From: Mytilinidion resinicola | Taxonomy: Eukaryota; Ascomycota; Dothideomycetes; Mytilinidiales; Mytilinidiaceae | Assembly: GCF_010093595.1 (NCBI RefSeq) | Contig: NW_022985449.1 | Location: 307,410 to 371,409 of the forward strand | Direction: 5' to 3' | Length of the DNA stretch: 64,000 nucleotides | Shown here: positions 34,266-45,444 of the stretch, in pieces | Position numbering within the stretch: the stretch's first letter is position 1 | Layout: the number at the start of each line of letters is the position of its first letter | Notes under the pieces: generated by a model | Seen by the model: the letters and a program-made list of their open reading frames with translations, nothing else | The model's database searches: none | What the model was told of the DNA's origin: nothing | Made by a program: the position numbers and the translations under genes

Positions 34266-35975
34266 TTACATAATCAGGTCGCCCATAATGTCCTCTTCCG
34301 GTTCGGCGTCGTCCCAGGTAACGTCCATGGCATCGCCCGCCGCTGCGCTAGCCGCCGCCTTCTTGTTCAGCCGCCGCACGTGCTCCAGGTAGTCCTTGTT
34401 CAGGCTCAATCGATAGTCGGCCGCCTTGACCTGTTCCGCGAGCTTATTCGTCTGCGCTGTCTGCTGCAGGAGCTCCAGATACTGCTCCTTCTCGCTCTTG
34501 GCCAGCGGTCCCTCGGTGGGGTCTGTGTAGAATCGAAGGACCAGCGATCCATTCGGCCCTGGGGTATGGTCCAAGCTTGCGTTCAGATAACCTCTCGCCA
34601 CTAGGTTTCTTATGTACGCCTCCGCCTCTTGCATAGAGAAGCCGAGAAACTTGGCCACGTGCGTGAGCGGTATGGCTGAATATGTGTCCTTTAGCTTGAT
34701 CACCGCCAGTCTCATCTGGTGGTCAACTAGTTCGCTAACAAGGCCTGTGTTTCCGTCCTAAATTTATCCAGGTCAGTTTTTACTCAGTAAAGACCATCAG
34801 AGGATAGTGAGATACCTCAGCCCACGTCTGCACGCCAACCTCCGCTTGAGCTCGCAGCTTCGGGCCGTGCATCTGGAAAGCCTCTGTAAGAGCATCATAC
34901 GCCTTGGAAGCGGCGCGGAGCTGTTTCATCGCACTGGAGTTGGCGGTTTTTGGAGTGGCCGATGGCTAGCTCTATATTAGCATTGCTTCAAAACACACGT
35001 TCTGGAGCCGCTTTACCGCTCCGTTCACTAGACAACCTAGAATCACCCATTTCTTATATGCCTCCCACATTATGCCATTCGCAATATTCGCCGACGGTGT
35101 GATGAGGATATGTTCCAAGAAGAGCAAAGCTTGCTTGAACTTGCGTGCTCCAATGTATGCAATAGCGCCTAGCATGTAGTATTCGTGCAAGTCCGCAAGC
35201 GTGATCTTCTCCGAATGTCCTGATCGCGTGGTGATGAAGTCGCTGCTGGTGGACGTCTCGGCGCATGGCACCGAGCCCTCAATCTCGATTAGGGCTTTTG
35301 CTATATTCTGGGGTAGGTTGTAGATGTAGTTGTCGAGGATCGGGAGAGCGGCAGTATATGACCCAGCTTCCAGGCAGGTCCTCATGAACAGCAGATGATT
35401 CGAGGTGAACGTTCCGGTGGATGGATCTAGCTGCAGCATAGCGGATCGAACGGGGGAGATGGCTATTCCGGGCTGCAGAATAATCAGTCTCCTATGGACC
35501 ATTCCTTTTTGAGTTTCATCATACCGTGCCCATAGCTCTAGCAACCCGGTCGCAGTACTCCACCAGCCTCCTCCATACATCGCCAATGTATCGCATCTGG
35601 ACAGGATCGAAGGATTCCAAAAACTCCACTAGCTTGCCCCACGATCCGCCGCCAGGTCTGAAGGTATCGGGGACAGACTTGGGCCCCTTCGGCCAGTCGT
35701 GAGTCTGGATGCGGTGAAGTAGGGTGTAGGCATAGGGTATGCTGTTGACGGATGGGTTGAGGATCTGGGCATGTTAGCAGCTATAGCACGCAGGTAAGAA
35801 CAGAGCCTGCCTCTAGAAAGTCCTGCGGAGTGTCGATATTCTTCAGAAAAGCACTACTGGGGATATGCGACACCGCAGCGACATGACTGCGGATATGACG
35901 GTCAAGGTCTAGGTTTGATTTTATGTTTGGGGAAGTGGGCTCGAAGCTGAAGCAGATGCTGAGAGAATCCGCCAT
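34266..35975 (-). CDS. CSN3: COP9 signalosome subunit 3 (PCI domain)
   Basis: Subunit of the COP9 signalosome, which removes Nedd8 from cullin-RING ligases and in fungi controls development. Exons are approximately 35811-35975, 35525-35764, 34999-35472, 34816-34965 and 34266-34757. Landmarks are MADSLSICFSFEPTSPNIKS, AYTLLHRIQTHDWP-type helices, [17 protein letters not shown] [40 protein letters not shown] and ALLFLEHILITPS. The PCI winged helix is MRLAVIKLKDTYSAIPLTHV with VAKFLGFSMQEAEAYIRNLV. The acidic WDDAEPEEDIMGDLIM end is usual. Intron 1 appears to use a GC donor, and intron 3 in this model is only 33 bp. An alternative acceptor would lengthen intron 3 to about 77 bp and drop 15 or so residues. 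The frame is open upstream to 36329, but the ATG at 35975 matches the family start. Confidence 0.9.
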
Positions 35976-36666
35976 GGTGGGAAAGAGCTGGCCCGGAGAA
36001 TTTTCGAGCTGCTGAGGAAGGAGGTGTGTGGTGTTGTGTCCTGTTGACTGGAGAAGGCGGAGCTCGGTGGTGGGATGTGCTGAAGCTCTGCTGCCTGTTG
36101 TGGGGGAGCAGCGCGAAGGTGTTTTCTGGAAGTTATGACATAACGAGGCGAGCAGAGCACCAGGTAAAGGTAAGGAGCAGATGTTTGCACGATTTTGAGG
36201 TCTAGAAAAACTACAGGTGAGGCGAATTGTCGAAGAGACGTAGATGGACGGTGATCCGTGGATGAGCGAGGGCGCCGTAGGTGGCCCAATCAGCGATAGC
36301 GCCAAGACTCCCACAGCTTGACTTGTCACGTGTGTACTTTCGCGACTTTCTGCATAGCAACTTCAAGAATCTGAACGAAGTGGATTTCTATCATTTAGCA
36401 AGGCCTTTAGCCTTGTTTAGGTGCCTCAGCCGGCGGTGTGTATGTGTACAAAGTCTGGACATATGAGCCATGGCTAAGTTCATATCTTCACACAAAACCC
36501 AGCTAAATCCAGAGAATGTATTAAGAAAAGGTATCCTGCCTGTCATAGACAACGTAAACTGATATCATCTGCTAAAAAACAACGCCAATGAGCTCACATC
36601 TACCAACTCCATCCAATGCAACCCCGCAACACCCCTACTCCAACATCAACCACTATACCAAGCACC
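35976..36666. other. Intergenic between CSN3 start and BUB1 stop
   Basis: CSN3 promoter and BUB1 3' flank. A CACGTG motif lies near 36328. No other feature was recognised. Confidence 0.4.
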
Positions 36667-39600
36667 TCACTTCTTCCTCTCCTTCACCGCCGTCTCCATA
36701 CGCCTCACCATAGCCTTCAAGCCGACCCCTTTCTCGCAATTCGCCTCCAGCCAAGCTTCCATCCTCTCCCGCACCGCCTTCATCCCCTTCAGCACAGGCA
36801 GCTTCCTTCCCTCCTCGCCCTCCAGATGCATCAGGGGATTGAGTAGCAGGTCCAACATCTCACTCCAGATTTCCGTCTGCCAGTACCTCTTCAGGCTCTC
36901 ACGGATTCGGTACGTCTTCGTAGCACCAGCCCCAAGCGTCCCGCCCCGCTCGGCAACCGTCTCGATGTACTTCCCGAACAGCAGACTATGCACGATCCCC
37001 GCGAGACCGTGATAATCAACTTGGTACGTCCACGGCCGTAGCTCGCGCATCTCAGCACAATCCCCTTCTGAAGTCTTCCAGTCCGCGATGAACTGGACAT
37101 CCGGCTTGAAGACCTTCATGTCAATCCCACGACCAAAGTCAATGAGCGACACGCCTTTAGCCGCCCATCCATCGCGCCCGTCGTGCTGGTATTGCGAGGT
37201 CCAGTAAGCGTCCGGTGCGAGGCTCTCGAGTCGCACAAGGATATTATCCGCCTTGAGGTCGCCATGGATGATACCTTTAGCATGTAGAGCTTCGACGGTC
37301 CTGAAGAGTTCGATGCTGAAGAACATGGCCATCTGCTCTTCCATGCCTCCACTGCCGTTTGTTTCGGCGCGCGCGATGTTGACAAGGTCGAGTAGGGTGC
37401 CTTGGTCGCGGAATTCTTCGACCAGAAAGCCTTCATCTTGGAACATGTGCATCTCGTATGCGTAGACGACAGAGTCTGCAGGGCGCGAAACGCCAAGACG
37501 GCGTTTCGCCTGGCGGAGCATATAGAACTCCCATGCCGATGGTGGGTCTTCCATCTTGATCGCTTCAAGAGGTTGTCGTTTTACGCCGAAGTCTCCTTTG
37601 CCCATCATCACAGGCTTCTCCTCGTCATCTTCCTCGTCCACAGGAGAGCTTTCAACGAGGTAGACAGGCGCGAAGGCTCCTTTGCCGAGTTCTCGCCTGA
37701 CGGCGTAGGCTCTGTCCGAGCCCTTCAACTGCAGGGCAGGAGGCATCATGAGATTCGTTGCCGTCTTGTCGTTTGCGTTTTTGTTCATCTTACTGACAGC
37801 CTTGGTAAATTTCCGAATCTCAGCACCTCGTCCGAAAGCCTTGTCCTTGTCTTCAGAATAGCCTTCGTAAGAAGACAGTGGTGGCTGGATTTGACTGAGA
37901 ATGATTTCCCGGATGCCTTCGTCCACGGGATTGCATTGAGCATCCTTAATGATTGGCCCCTTTTGAACCGACTCTTTCGCCTCCACGGTCTTTTTTGCTA
38001 GAGGTCGAGCCTTTGAAGTTCCCAGAGGCTGTTTCGATTCCTTCTTTCGCTCTCCCAGTGCAGGTTGAGGGATCTTCGCTGATTTCTTAAGAGCCTCTTC
38101 TAAGACATCCTGGAAAGGGCTACTCCAGGGTTCACCGTCATCCTCAAGGATTGCCGAAGCACCCTTGGACCGCGACGGAGTTTTAACAGAGAAGTAATCC
38201 TTTTGGGAACGTGCAGTTGCTGCTCCTATCGACGATTCCGTCTTCTCCACGATGGGTGTCATGAAAGGTAATCGATTGTGAGCAACCTGCGTAGGATCTC
38301 GGAAAGGGCGAGTCGGAACATCGCAGCCCTCTGGTGGGATAGGGACGAAGCGCGTTGGCAAAGACACTGATCCGATGTCTGGAGAGGTGGGCGTTACGAG
38401 TTCCTGATTGATCCCCTGTGCATTCAGATGTGCCTCGCGAAGAGCTTCCCACGACTCGTCGTCGGTGTGCTCGTTCTCACTACCAATCTGGTCAGGATTT
38501 TCGCCATCGGGGATATGCTTGCTCGCCGTGAACTCCGACCATTCCGAAACGCTCTTTATCTCGGTCTCATCTGCCTCATCTTCTTCGTCATCCATCGTGG
38601 TTTTAGTCGTGAAGTCGACTCCTGTAGTTTCATCTCCAAATTCGCTGGTAGTGCCTGAAATTCGGCCGGTACCAGTACTCTCTCCAGCACTCGTATAGTC
38701 GTCGTCATCGTCGCTATCCTCGCCGCTTTCTGACTCGGCTGCTGAGTCACCGTCTGTCTTGAGGGGTTGGTTGAATATTCCATAGATCTCATCCATCGCT
38801 TCTTTAGTGTGGAACGTCATTGTAGGTTCGGCATTCCTCTTCTTTCGCAGCTTGGGTCCAGTCGGCGATGCCAAATTAGTTTGAACTTGAAAGTATTAGC
38901 TCCTTGTCGATTGCATGAGCGTCTCAAATAATTACCTGTTTGAGGCTCTGCTCGAACTTCCATGACCTTGATCTTTCTAGTCCGATTGGCTTTCTCCTCT
39001 CTGCGCATCTTCTTGGCCACTGAAACCTTCTCGACATGAACTTGAGAGGGGGGGGTATTCTCGTCGTTTAAAACGAGGTTCTCTTCGATACCTGCTGTAA
39101 TGACTTCTACTCCAATTGTTGGCTTTTTCGTCAACGTATCTTTCCGAGCCTTAGAGTTAGTATGCTGAGACATTTGCTCCGCTTCCTTCTTGCGGATGGC
39201 GCCCCAATCATAATCCAGCCAACCCCTATGTTTAGCTCTCAGCTCTTCGAATGAGAACTCAGCGGCCGAAGGATCGTCAGCATTTGGATATACGAGCTCC
39301 AGGTTGACGAAGACGCATTCTGTTCGTCCTGTTTTCGGGTTGACGCTCTGTTGTTGATCACGCAGTGGGTGCGATTTGGGTTGTTTTGAGGAATCTGATA
39401 TAGACTGAATACATAAAGCAAGCAAACGCCAACCAATTAGTCCTGTGATCGTAAATAAGGAGAATGAGGGGGGCTCATAGCTCAATAGAACTCACCTCGT
39501 CCTTGAATATCATCATCTTGGGAACTCCCGCGTTCTTCTTGCCGGCCTTCAGTGTCTCCCCTGCCCAGGGCTTCGCTCCGACTGTGTTCTCCTTCTTCCG

Positions 39601-40476
39601 GTCTGCCAGAGATCCGATACTGTCCCATCCCTTCGTGCTCCCACTTGATCCTGGTTTCGCTGCTTCGTCTCCATCCGAAAAGATCGCCAACTTCTGTCGG
39701 CCAGTCCTCGACGCACCTGTGCTGCTCCCGGCACGACTCTGAGCTTGTGGGTCTATCGGAGACGATGTGTGGGCAAAAGGGTCGATCTTTGCTGCCAACG
39801 CTGGACGCACTGTCGGTAGCGCTGGGCTGCTGGGCTCCGCAACGTCTTGCGGCCGGGCCGCGAACCTGTTTTCAAACTCCCCAAACTTGCGCATCAATCT
39901 CTCTGTGGGTCGTGCCTCTCGCTCCAGTCCCAGCTTGTAGACTTCTTCCGCCTGCGTCCAACGCCCCGCATTCTCCAGCCATGAGGCGAACTCCTCATAG
40001 AATAGCGCTAGACCATCGCCAATGTTGTGTCTTGCAAGGTATGCAAAAGTCTCGCGTGGCGCGTCCGAGAACAATCGGATGTAATGCAGCCACAGCTTCA
40101 GATAGCGAGGGTCGTTCTTGTAGTGCGTGGAGCCCTGGAAGGCCTTGGTCGCTCGTTCTAGGAGGGTCGATAGCTGCGACTGCGGCGTGTTTTGTGCCGA
40201 TGGGTATGCGTCGAGGGTCCACTTCACATAGCGGTCGTAAATGTCCAGAGGGTCGTCGGAGTCGTCGATCGTCAGAAGCTCCTTCTCATACTCCTGCCGT
40301 ATCGCGTTGTTGAGGTCCTGAGTATGGGATGGAGGAGGTGTCTTCAAGGACCCTAAGGAGAGCGGAGGAGAGTATAGTTGTGCGAGAGCTTTGGCTGAGC
40401 GGCCGCTCGGGAGAGACTGGATGTTTTCCTTCTGGTTTTCGATGATCTCGAAGTCGATCAAGTCGTCGGAAGGCAT
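36667..40476 (-). CDS. BUB1: Spindle-assembly checkpoint kinase BUB1
   Basis: Kinetochore Ser/Thr kinase. It phosphorylates histone H2A to recruit shugoshin and scaffolds the checkpoint with Bub3 and Mad1. Exons 39496-40476, 38936-39404 and 36667-38885 join in phase to 1,222 aa. The N-terminal Mad3/BUB1 TPR domain (about residues 55-210) contains DPLDIYDRYVKWTLDAYP, LWLHYIRLFSDAPRETFAYL and FYEEFASWLENAGRWTQAEE. A conserved central region follows with NPKTGRTECVFVNLELVYP and then TMTFHTKEAMDEIYGIFNQP. The C-terminal kinase starts at AVRRELGKGAFAPVYL. It has the VAIK-type Lys in LEAIKMEDPPSAWEFY, catalytic HGDLKADNILVRL and LIDFGRGIDM with the DFG Asp, so it looks catalytically competent. An inverted-repeat element ends about 200 bp upstream of the start. 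Confidence 0.95.
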
Positions 40477-40670
40477 GGCAAAAGAATTGAAGAAGAGAAT
40501 GAGGGAAACGAAAAATACCGACACTGGCTCCGATTCTTACCTGGGGTTGTCCTTCGTGGGTCCGGTGGGGGTGATGGGGTGCATTTAGGGATGGTCGGAG
40601 GCGCAAGCGGGATCGATGTCAACAAAACAAAACGCACGGCGCACGAAACGATCCAAGCTCGACCACCATT

Positions 40671-40942
40671 CACTGCCAGCCAGGCACGCGCGCTGGGCAT
40701 GAAAAAAGCGGCACACTCATCAATCACTCCGTCTCGGGTGTACACCTGTCTGCCACCGTCAGAAGTGCTTCAAAAGGTTTCCACATAGCCCAAGGCGAGG
40801 AGCTGCTATCTTCTTTAGATTCCTAAAAATACATTAAAGCAACCCAAGCAGTGGCAGACAGGTGTACACATGAGACAGCTTCCAAGGTTGTTCCAGAATT
40901 AGTGCGCCACCTTTTCTATGCCCCGCGTGCCAGGTTGCAGTC
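40671..40942 (-). mobile_element. MITE-like inverted-repeat element, copy A
   Basis: A 132-bp core (40738-40869) is bounded by GTGTACACCTGTCTGCCAC at one end and its complement at the other. The complement of this core aligns at roughly 85% with the core at 56598-56729, which has identical length. Similarity continues outside the core on both sides (AGAATTAGTGCGCCACCTTT on one arm, CTCATCAATCACT and a GGCACGCG block on the other). The full element is therefore about 270 bp with long imperfect inverted arms ending near CACTG. There is no coding capacity. It lies in the BUB1 upstream region. Confidence 0.75.
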
Positions 40943-41075
40943 TTCTTCTAACATGAAGTCGTAGTCCACCACCGTCTGAGGTGGCTCGGAGAGCTATTAG
41001 ACTTGCCAAAACTGCTGTTTCTCAATCATACATAACGCACTAGAGGACCTCAAGCGGTGCTAAGCAAGTGTACAC
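40943..41075. repeat. Decayed element copy adjacent to copy A
   Basis: Ends in AAGTGTACAC at 41075 and carries CCACCGTCTGAGGTGGCTC near its left end, like the GCCACCGTCAGAAGTGCTTC of copy A. It spans about the same 132 bp but is strongly diverged. Confidence 0.45.
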
Positions 41076-41311
41076 AAACCTAGAATGAGGAGTGTTTATC
41101 TCTTGTCACTAGCAACGAAGATTGTTGAATCATGCACAAGTTGTATTTTTATCGAGTTTCCTATGCTTACAAAGCCGATATGCACCCCGAAAGCTACTAC
41201 CTAGGCCTATTTCGCAAGAATGACAACCTCAGCGACCGTGTTGAGGAGCCTTACGGCGGGCCCCAGTCTAACACGGTCATTAGCAAAATCGCCACACACA
41301 CGATCTCGCCT

Positions 41312-43817
41312 CTACTTGCGGGATCCCATCCGGAGTATGCCTGAAGAGCAGCTGTTATTGTACCATCCCATCGCTAAACTATCCACCATGAACACGCTCG
41401 GCAAGATATCGTTAATGAGGAAAGCTTCGAACTGAATCCCCGACAGGTTGCGGAACTGGTCTGAGAAGTCCACCTGCGTCAGGACGCAGTCTTTGAAGCC
41501 AAAGCACGCTGGAATCGTGGTGTTTTGCTGCGTGACAAGCACTTCTTGCTCTACGGCGGCGTCGTACTGGTAGCCGGAAATTCGCATGGTACAGTCGAGC
41601 GGTCCTGGATTGTCGCATCCGAAGAACGCATTGTAAGCGTGAAACCAATAAGAGTTGACTGACGCCCGAGGTCCAGCTCCAATCTCTCCTGGCCGGACAC
41701 TATCTACGAATGGCAGGTTTGGCATGAGTCCAGTGATAGGGAAGAACATGGCTACGTTCGGCGCTGATGCCGGCGGATAGGGCTCATATCCAGGAGGAAC
41801 GTAGGCGTATCCACTAGCTGAGAACAGATGATGGTAGGCGTTGACCACGGGTGGCGCGAGGAAGGTGTTGTTTTCGATTGGAATGAATCCAGGTACATCG
41901 TCCCACTATAGCACATTAGTGAATGAGAGATATCGCAAGAGCTTTTCTCTTACAGTCATTGTAAAATTTCCATACTCGCCGCATCTGGTAGCCATGGGAA
42001 GTATAGCCGTGCTCGTTGCCGTCAAAGATGCCTCCGTAGTCAATTCCCGAAGCGTAGGTGTCGCAAATCCACTACTAAATCCCACTGAAGTCGTAGAAAT
42101 CGGGTCAACCGTCACAAGATCCAAAGAACGGCCTGTTGAATTAGCCAAAATTACAGTCTTCAAACTGCTCCCAATAAAACTTGACTCACTTGACCCTGCA
42201 GAAGAAGCAGCAGGAGGCATTCTCAGTACTTCAGAGGAAGAAAATAATACCCATGACATCGACGTAGCAGACAGAGCCCGAGAGTCAGAAGCGTGTTCCG
42301 TATAGCGCATCGAAGAGCTGGTAGCCGTGAATGTAGTCATCATATCCGAGTCGCTGAGTAGGACACTGCTTGAAGGAGGAGGAGTAGGATATACTCCTGT
42401 CCAGTACGAGACATCGAGTTCAGATCCTCGTGTCACTGAAGGGAAAGTGAATGTGTACGGATTTCCGTCGTTGTAGATGATCTTCGTAACCGCGGTAGCA
42501 CACATGCCACCACTCGCGCCAGTATTACCGGGACAGACCGTTGATGTAATCGTTCCATTCCACCCTGATGGCCTGGCAATAGTTGGAGAACCTGCCCGAG
42601 GTGAAGTATTAGAGGCGACGAACGTAGTGGTGATGCGACTGCTGGAGTTGAAGAATGTCGACAATTCCGAAGTAAACGAGGTCCTGGCGGAGGGCAAAGT
42701 CCTGGTGTGGATTGAAGTCCTAGTAAAGATAGCAGTCATAGTTGATACCGAACTGCTGGAACCTGCCTGAGGCGAATTATTGGAGGCTCTGCTGGAGCCG
42801 AAGGATGTCGACATTTCTGAAGTAAACGAGGTTCTGGTGGAGGGCGAAGCCCTGGTGGAGGGCGAAATCCTAGTAGAGATAGCAGTCATAGTTGATACAA
42901 AACTGCTGGAACCTGCCTGAGGTGAAGTATTGGAGGCTCTGCTGGAGTCGAAGGATGTCGACAATTCTAAAGTAAACGAGGTCCTGGTGGAGGGCGAAGC
43001 CCTGGTGGAGGGCCAAATCCTAGTAGAGGTAGCAGTCATAGTTGATACAAAACTGTTGAAACCTGCTTGAGGCGGAGTATTGGAGGCTAGGGACGTAGTG
43101 GTGATGTGACTGCTNNNNNNNNNNNNNNNNNNNNNNNNNNNNNNNNNNNNNNNNNNNNNNNNNNNNNNNNNNNNNNNNNNNNNNNNNNNNNNNNNNNNNN
43201 NNNNNNNNNNNNNNNNNNNNNNNNNNNNNNNNNNNNNNNNNNNNNNNNNNNNNNNNNNNAGTATTGGAGGCTAGGGACGTAGTGGTGATGTGACTGCTGG
43301 AGTCGAAGGATCTCGACAATTCCGAAGTAAATGAGGTCCTGGTGGAGGGCGAAGCCCTGGTGGGGATTGAAGTTCTAGTAGAGATGGCAGTCATAGTTGA
43401 TAGGGAACTGCTAGAACCTGCCTGAGGCGAAGTATTGGAAACTAGGGACGTAGTGATACAAGCCGCAGGGATCTCGGTGACTGTTATGTAGACAATGCTG
43501 CAGCATCCGAGGGCGGAAGCCGGCATTATGAGGGTTGTCAGAACACTGAAGCAAGTCCACCACATCAAAACAGCAAGCGCCGGGGTTGGGGCCGATATCC
43601 AACGCCGTGTTTGCAATATTCGAGGCTGCACAGGTTGAATGGGCGTGGGGTGGTTCGGTGCTGTAACAGCATGCGCAGTCTGAATGTCCTCATGGGCCGA
43701 ATCTGTAGTCGACGTCGATGAGCTTTCCTCATCGGAGCTCTCAAAAGATTCTTTAGATGCCTCGCTGTGGCCTTGGTCTTCGTCATCGTCTCGGCTTTGG
43801 GCTGCAAGTTCCGCCAT
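41312..43817 (-). CDS. Type II membrane or secreted Ser/Thr repeat protein with an assembly gap
   Basis: Two exons (41954-43817 and 41312-41905; 48-bp intron). The start ATG at 43817 begins a hydrophilic, acidic cytosol-like segment of about 75 residues (MAELAAQSRDDDEDQGHSEA). One hydrophobic helix follows (ALAVLMWWTCFSVLTTLIMP), then a long Ser/Thr-rich stalk with imperfect 50-57-residue repeats (SNTSPQAGSSS, STMTAISTR, RTSFTSELS). Next are STVCPGNTGASGGMCATAV and a Ser-rich linker. The folded C-terminal domain begins CGEYGNFTMTWDDVPGF and includes HHLFSASGYAYVPPGYEP, with four or more Cys and NxT sites. That domain resembles uncharacterised extracellular domains of fungal secreted proteins. 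The 145 N bases fall in the repeat array, so the true length and even frame continuity across the gap are unknown. A wall-associated role is inferred. Confidence 0.75.
42590..43445 (-). repeat. Coding tandem repeat of about 150-172 bp, collapsed in the assembly
   Basis: The segment AACCTGCCTGAGGYGAAGTA (plus strand) recurs at about 42587, 42761, 42911, 43061 and 43416. Spacing is about 172, 150 and 150 bp, and the last interval contains the gap. Units encode the SNTSPQAGSSS...RTSFTSELS stalk repeat. Longer units carry an extra HITTT insert. Confidence 0.8.
43115..43259. other. Assembly gap, 145 N
   Basis: The run of N interrupts the tandem repeat array of the membrane repeat protein. It is flanked on both sides by nearly identical repeat sequence (TATTGGAGGCTAGGGACGTA), the usual situation when short reads cannot resolve a repeat. 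The real gap size may differ. Confidence 0.98.
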
Positions 43818-44116
43818 TCTGGGCGTATAGAGGCGGGGCCTGTTTGGGTCTTTGTTCACCGTAATGGAGGAAGGTATGTAGTGTATCCGATGCGGTGGAT
43901 AGACGTTTTGCCAATTATGTTGAGAGGTTGAGGTCCTTCAGACAGTGCGATGAGGGCGGCAACAGAGAAGTAAATAGCCTCTGATTTGAAGGCTCCTTCT
44001 TCGTGCTGCCCGTGCCAGACCTCATATTGCAGCAGTTGCGATCCGGTTTTGCCGAGTCAACGACGGCGTCTGACTGACCCCAGCCCAGTAACGCAGATTG
44101 GAAATAAATCAAACCT

Positions 44117-44248
44117 GTGTACACTCTTTTGCCGCTGCCTGAGGTACCATAGCAAGTTTACCGATCGTTCAAGAGCTCTACTTCAAACGCTTTTCAGATT
44201 TCCGATAGTTTGTTGAAGCACCCCCTACGGCGGCAAGAAGACGTACAC
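44117..44248. mobile_element. MITE-like element core, copy C (132 bp)
   Basis: Bounded by GTGTACACTCTTTTGCCGCTG on the left; the complement of the right end reads GTGTACGTCTTCTTGCCGCC. Length equals the cores of copies A and B exactly, and internal landmarks (TTGTTGAAGCAC near the right end) match, but overall identity is lower. It lies about 300 bp upstream of the membrane repeat protein start. Confidence 0.6.
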
Positions 44249-44256
44249 TACTGCAA

Positions 44257-44547
44257 ATTGGTACCTTAGCTACTACTTACACGCGGACCTGAGTCTGAGT
44301 GCTCGCGTATTGCTTTTGACAATACAGGAAATAGCGTAAGACACTCCTAGGCGTTTGAACCTGATGAAATCGTGAATGTCAAATTCCAGAGGTTGGGAAT
44401 TGGAGCCTTAGCTACTACTACTTACTCACAGATCTGAATCTGAGCTCTCGGACATTGCTTTTAACTACACGGGAAATAGCATGAGACACCCCCGAAGGTT
44501 TGAACCCAATGAAATCATGAATGTCAAGTTCCAGAGGCCGCGAATTG
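44257..44547. repeat. Tandem duplication of a 142-bp unit
   Basis: Two adjacent units start at 44257 and 44399. Both run ATTGG(T/A)(A/G)CCTTAGCTACTAC, then TGAGTCTGAGT/TGAATCTGAGC, ATTGCTTTT, GAAATAGC, GAGACAC or AGACACTCC, GTTTGAACC, ATGAAATC and GAATGTCAA(A/G)TTCCAGAGG. They are about 80% identical by eye. Confidence 0.8.
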
Positions 44548-45444
44548 GAACGTGTAGAGACCGTCCCACTTAAGCTCTGACATTGATGAACTCACTCTCG
44601 GGCACGACCGCGTGAGGTGGCCCAGCCAGCTTACCGACTAATCAAGAGTCTCCAATTCGACCTCATTCCGAGTTCCGAAAGTATGTTGAAGCACCACAAG
44701 CGGTGGCATGAAGGTGTACACAGTTAGGGTTCTTAGATGTACCTTCATCCTTACATACCGCCACCGTCACGCTTGATATTTGAAAGGTATCAAGAAAACC
44801 TATGCCTACATAGTTCCAGTCTAGGCACGCTCGCTTGCCACCGCTTGAGATACTTCGGCGCGTTATAGAAAACTCAACGAGGTGTAAAGTCCTTGAGAGT
44901 TTGAATTGGAGAAGTTTCAAGTGCTTGCGGTTGACCTACTTGGCCGCTGTTTGTGGTGCTTCAGCATATCTTCATAAATCTGGAAGAGATGGAAACGACG
45001 GCGTGCCTAAATTTGTGCCCTCGTACTGCACTTGGCGTGCACGCTTCATTACCTTATCATCAATTTTTGTACGAGTGTCTAGCACTGCTTGAAGCGCTTC
45101 AGCGCATCGGAATTAATTTGAACAATAGCTCTTACGCCTAGTCCGTATACACCTGCTAGAGGTGGCAGGAGGATTTTCCGGTCACTGGGAAACGGTAGAC
45201 TGCCACACGTGCAGAAATCGGAGGTGGCGAGCAAGAAAGAGGTATAAGGAGTGACGAACTGTTCAATAAACGCAGGAGATTATGACGTTTTCTCAGATGA
45301 TGTGACGGGAAAAAACGATTCGATATGCCTCACCTACGCCGAAAAGAAAAAGATCTAAGAGTCATAACTCATCGAACCTACAGCTCAGTTTTACCCAACC
45401 AAACGCTATGCATATGCAAAAATAGATTACCGACACAACGCATT

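Larger units (their letters stand above)
43818..45444. repeat. Cluster of decayed inverted-repeat elements
   Basis: Besides the 132-bp core at 44117-44248, pieces of the same family recur here. A right end with TTGAAGCACCACAAGCGGTG runs to GTGTACAC (about 44690-44728). GGCCGCTGTTTGTGGTGCTT lies near 44941, CACTGCTTGAAGCGCTTC near 45083, and a GTATACACCTGC end near 45145. No gene was recognised in this span. Confidence 0.6.
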
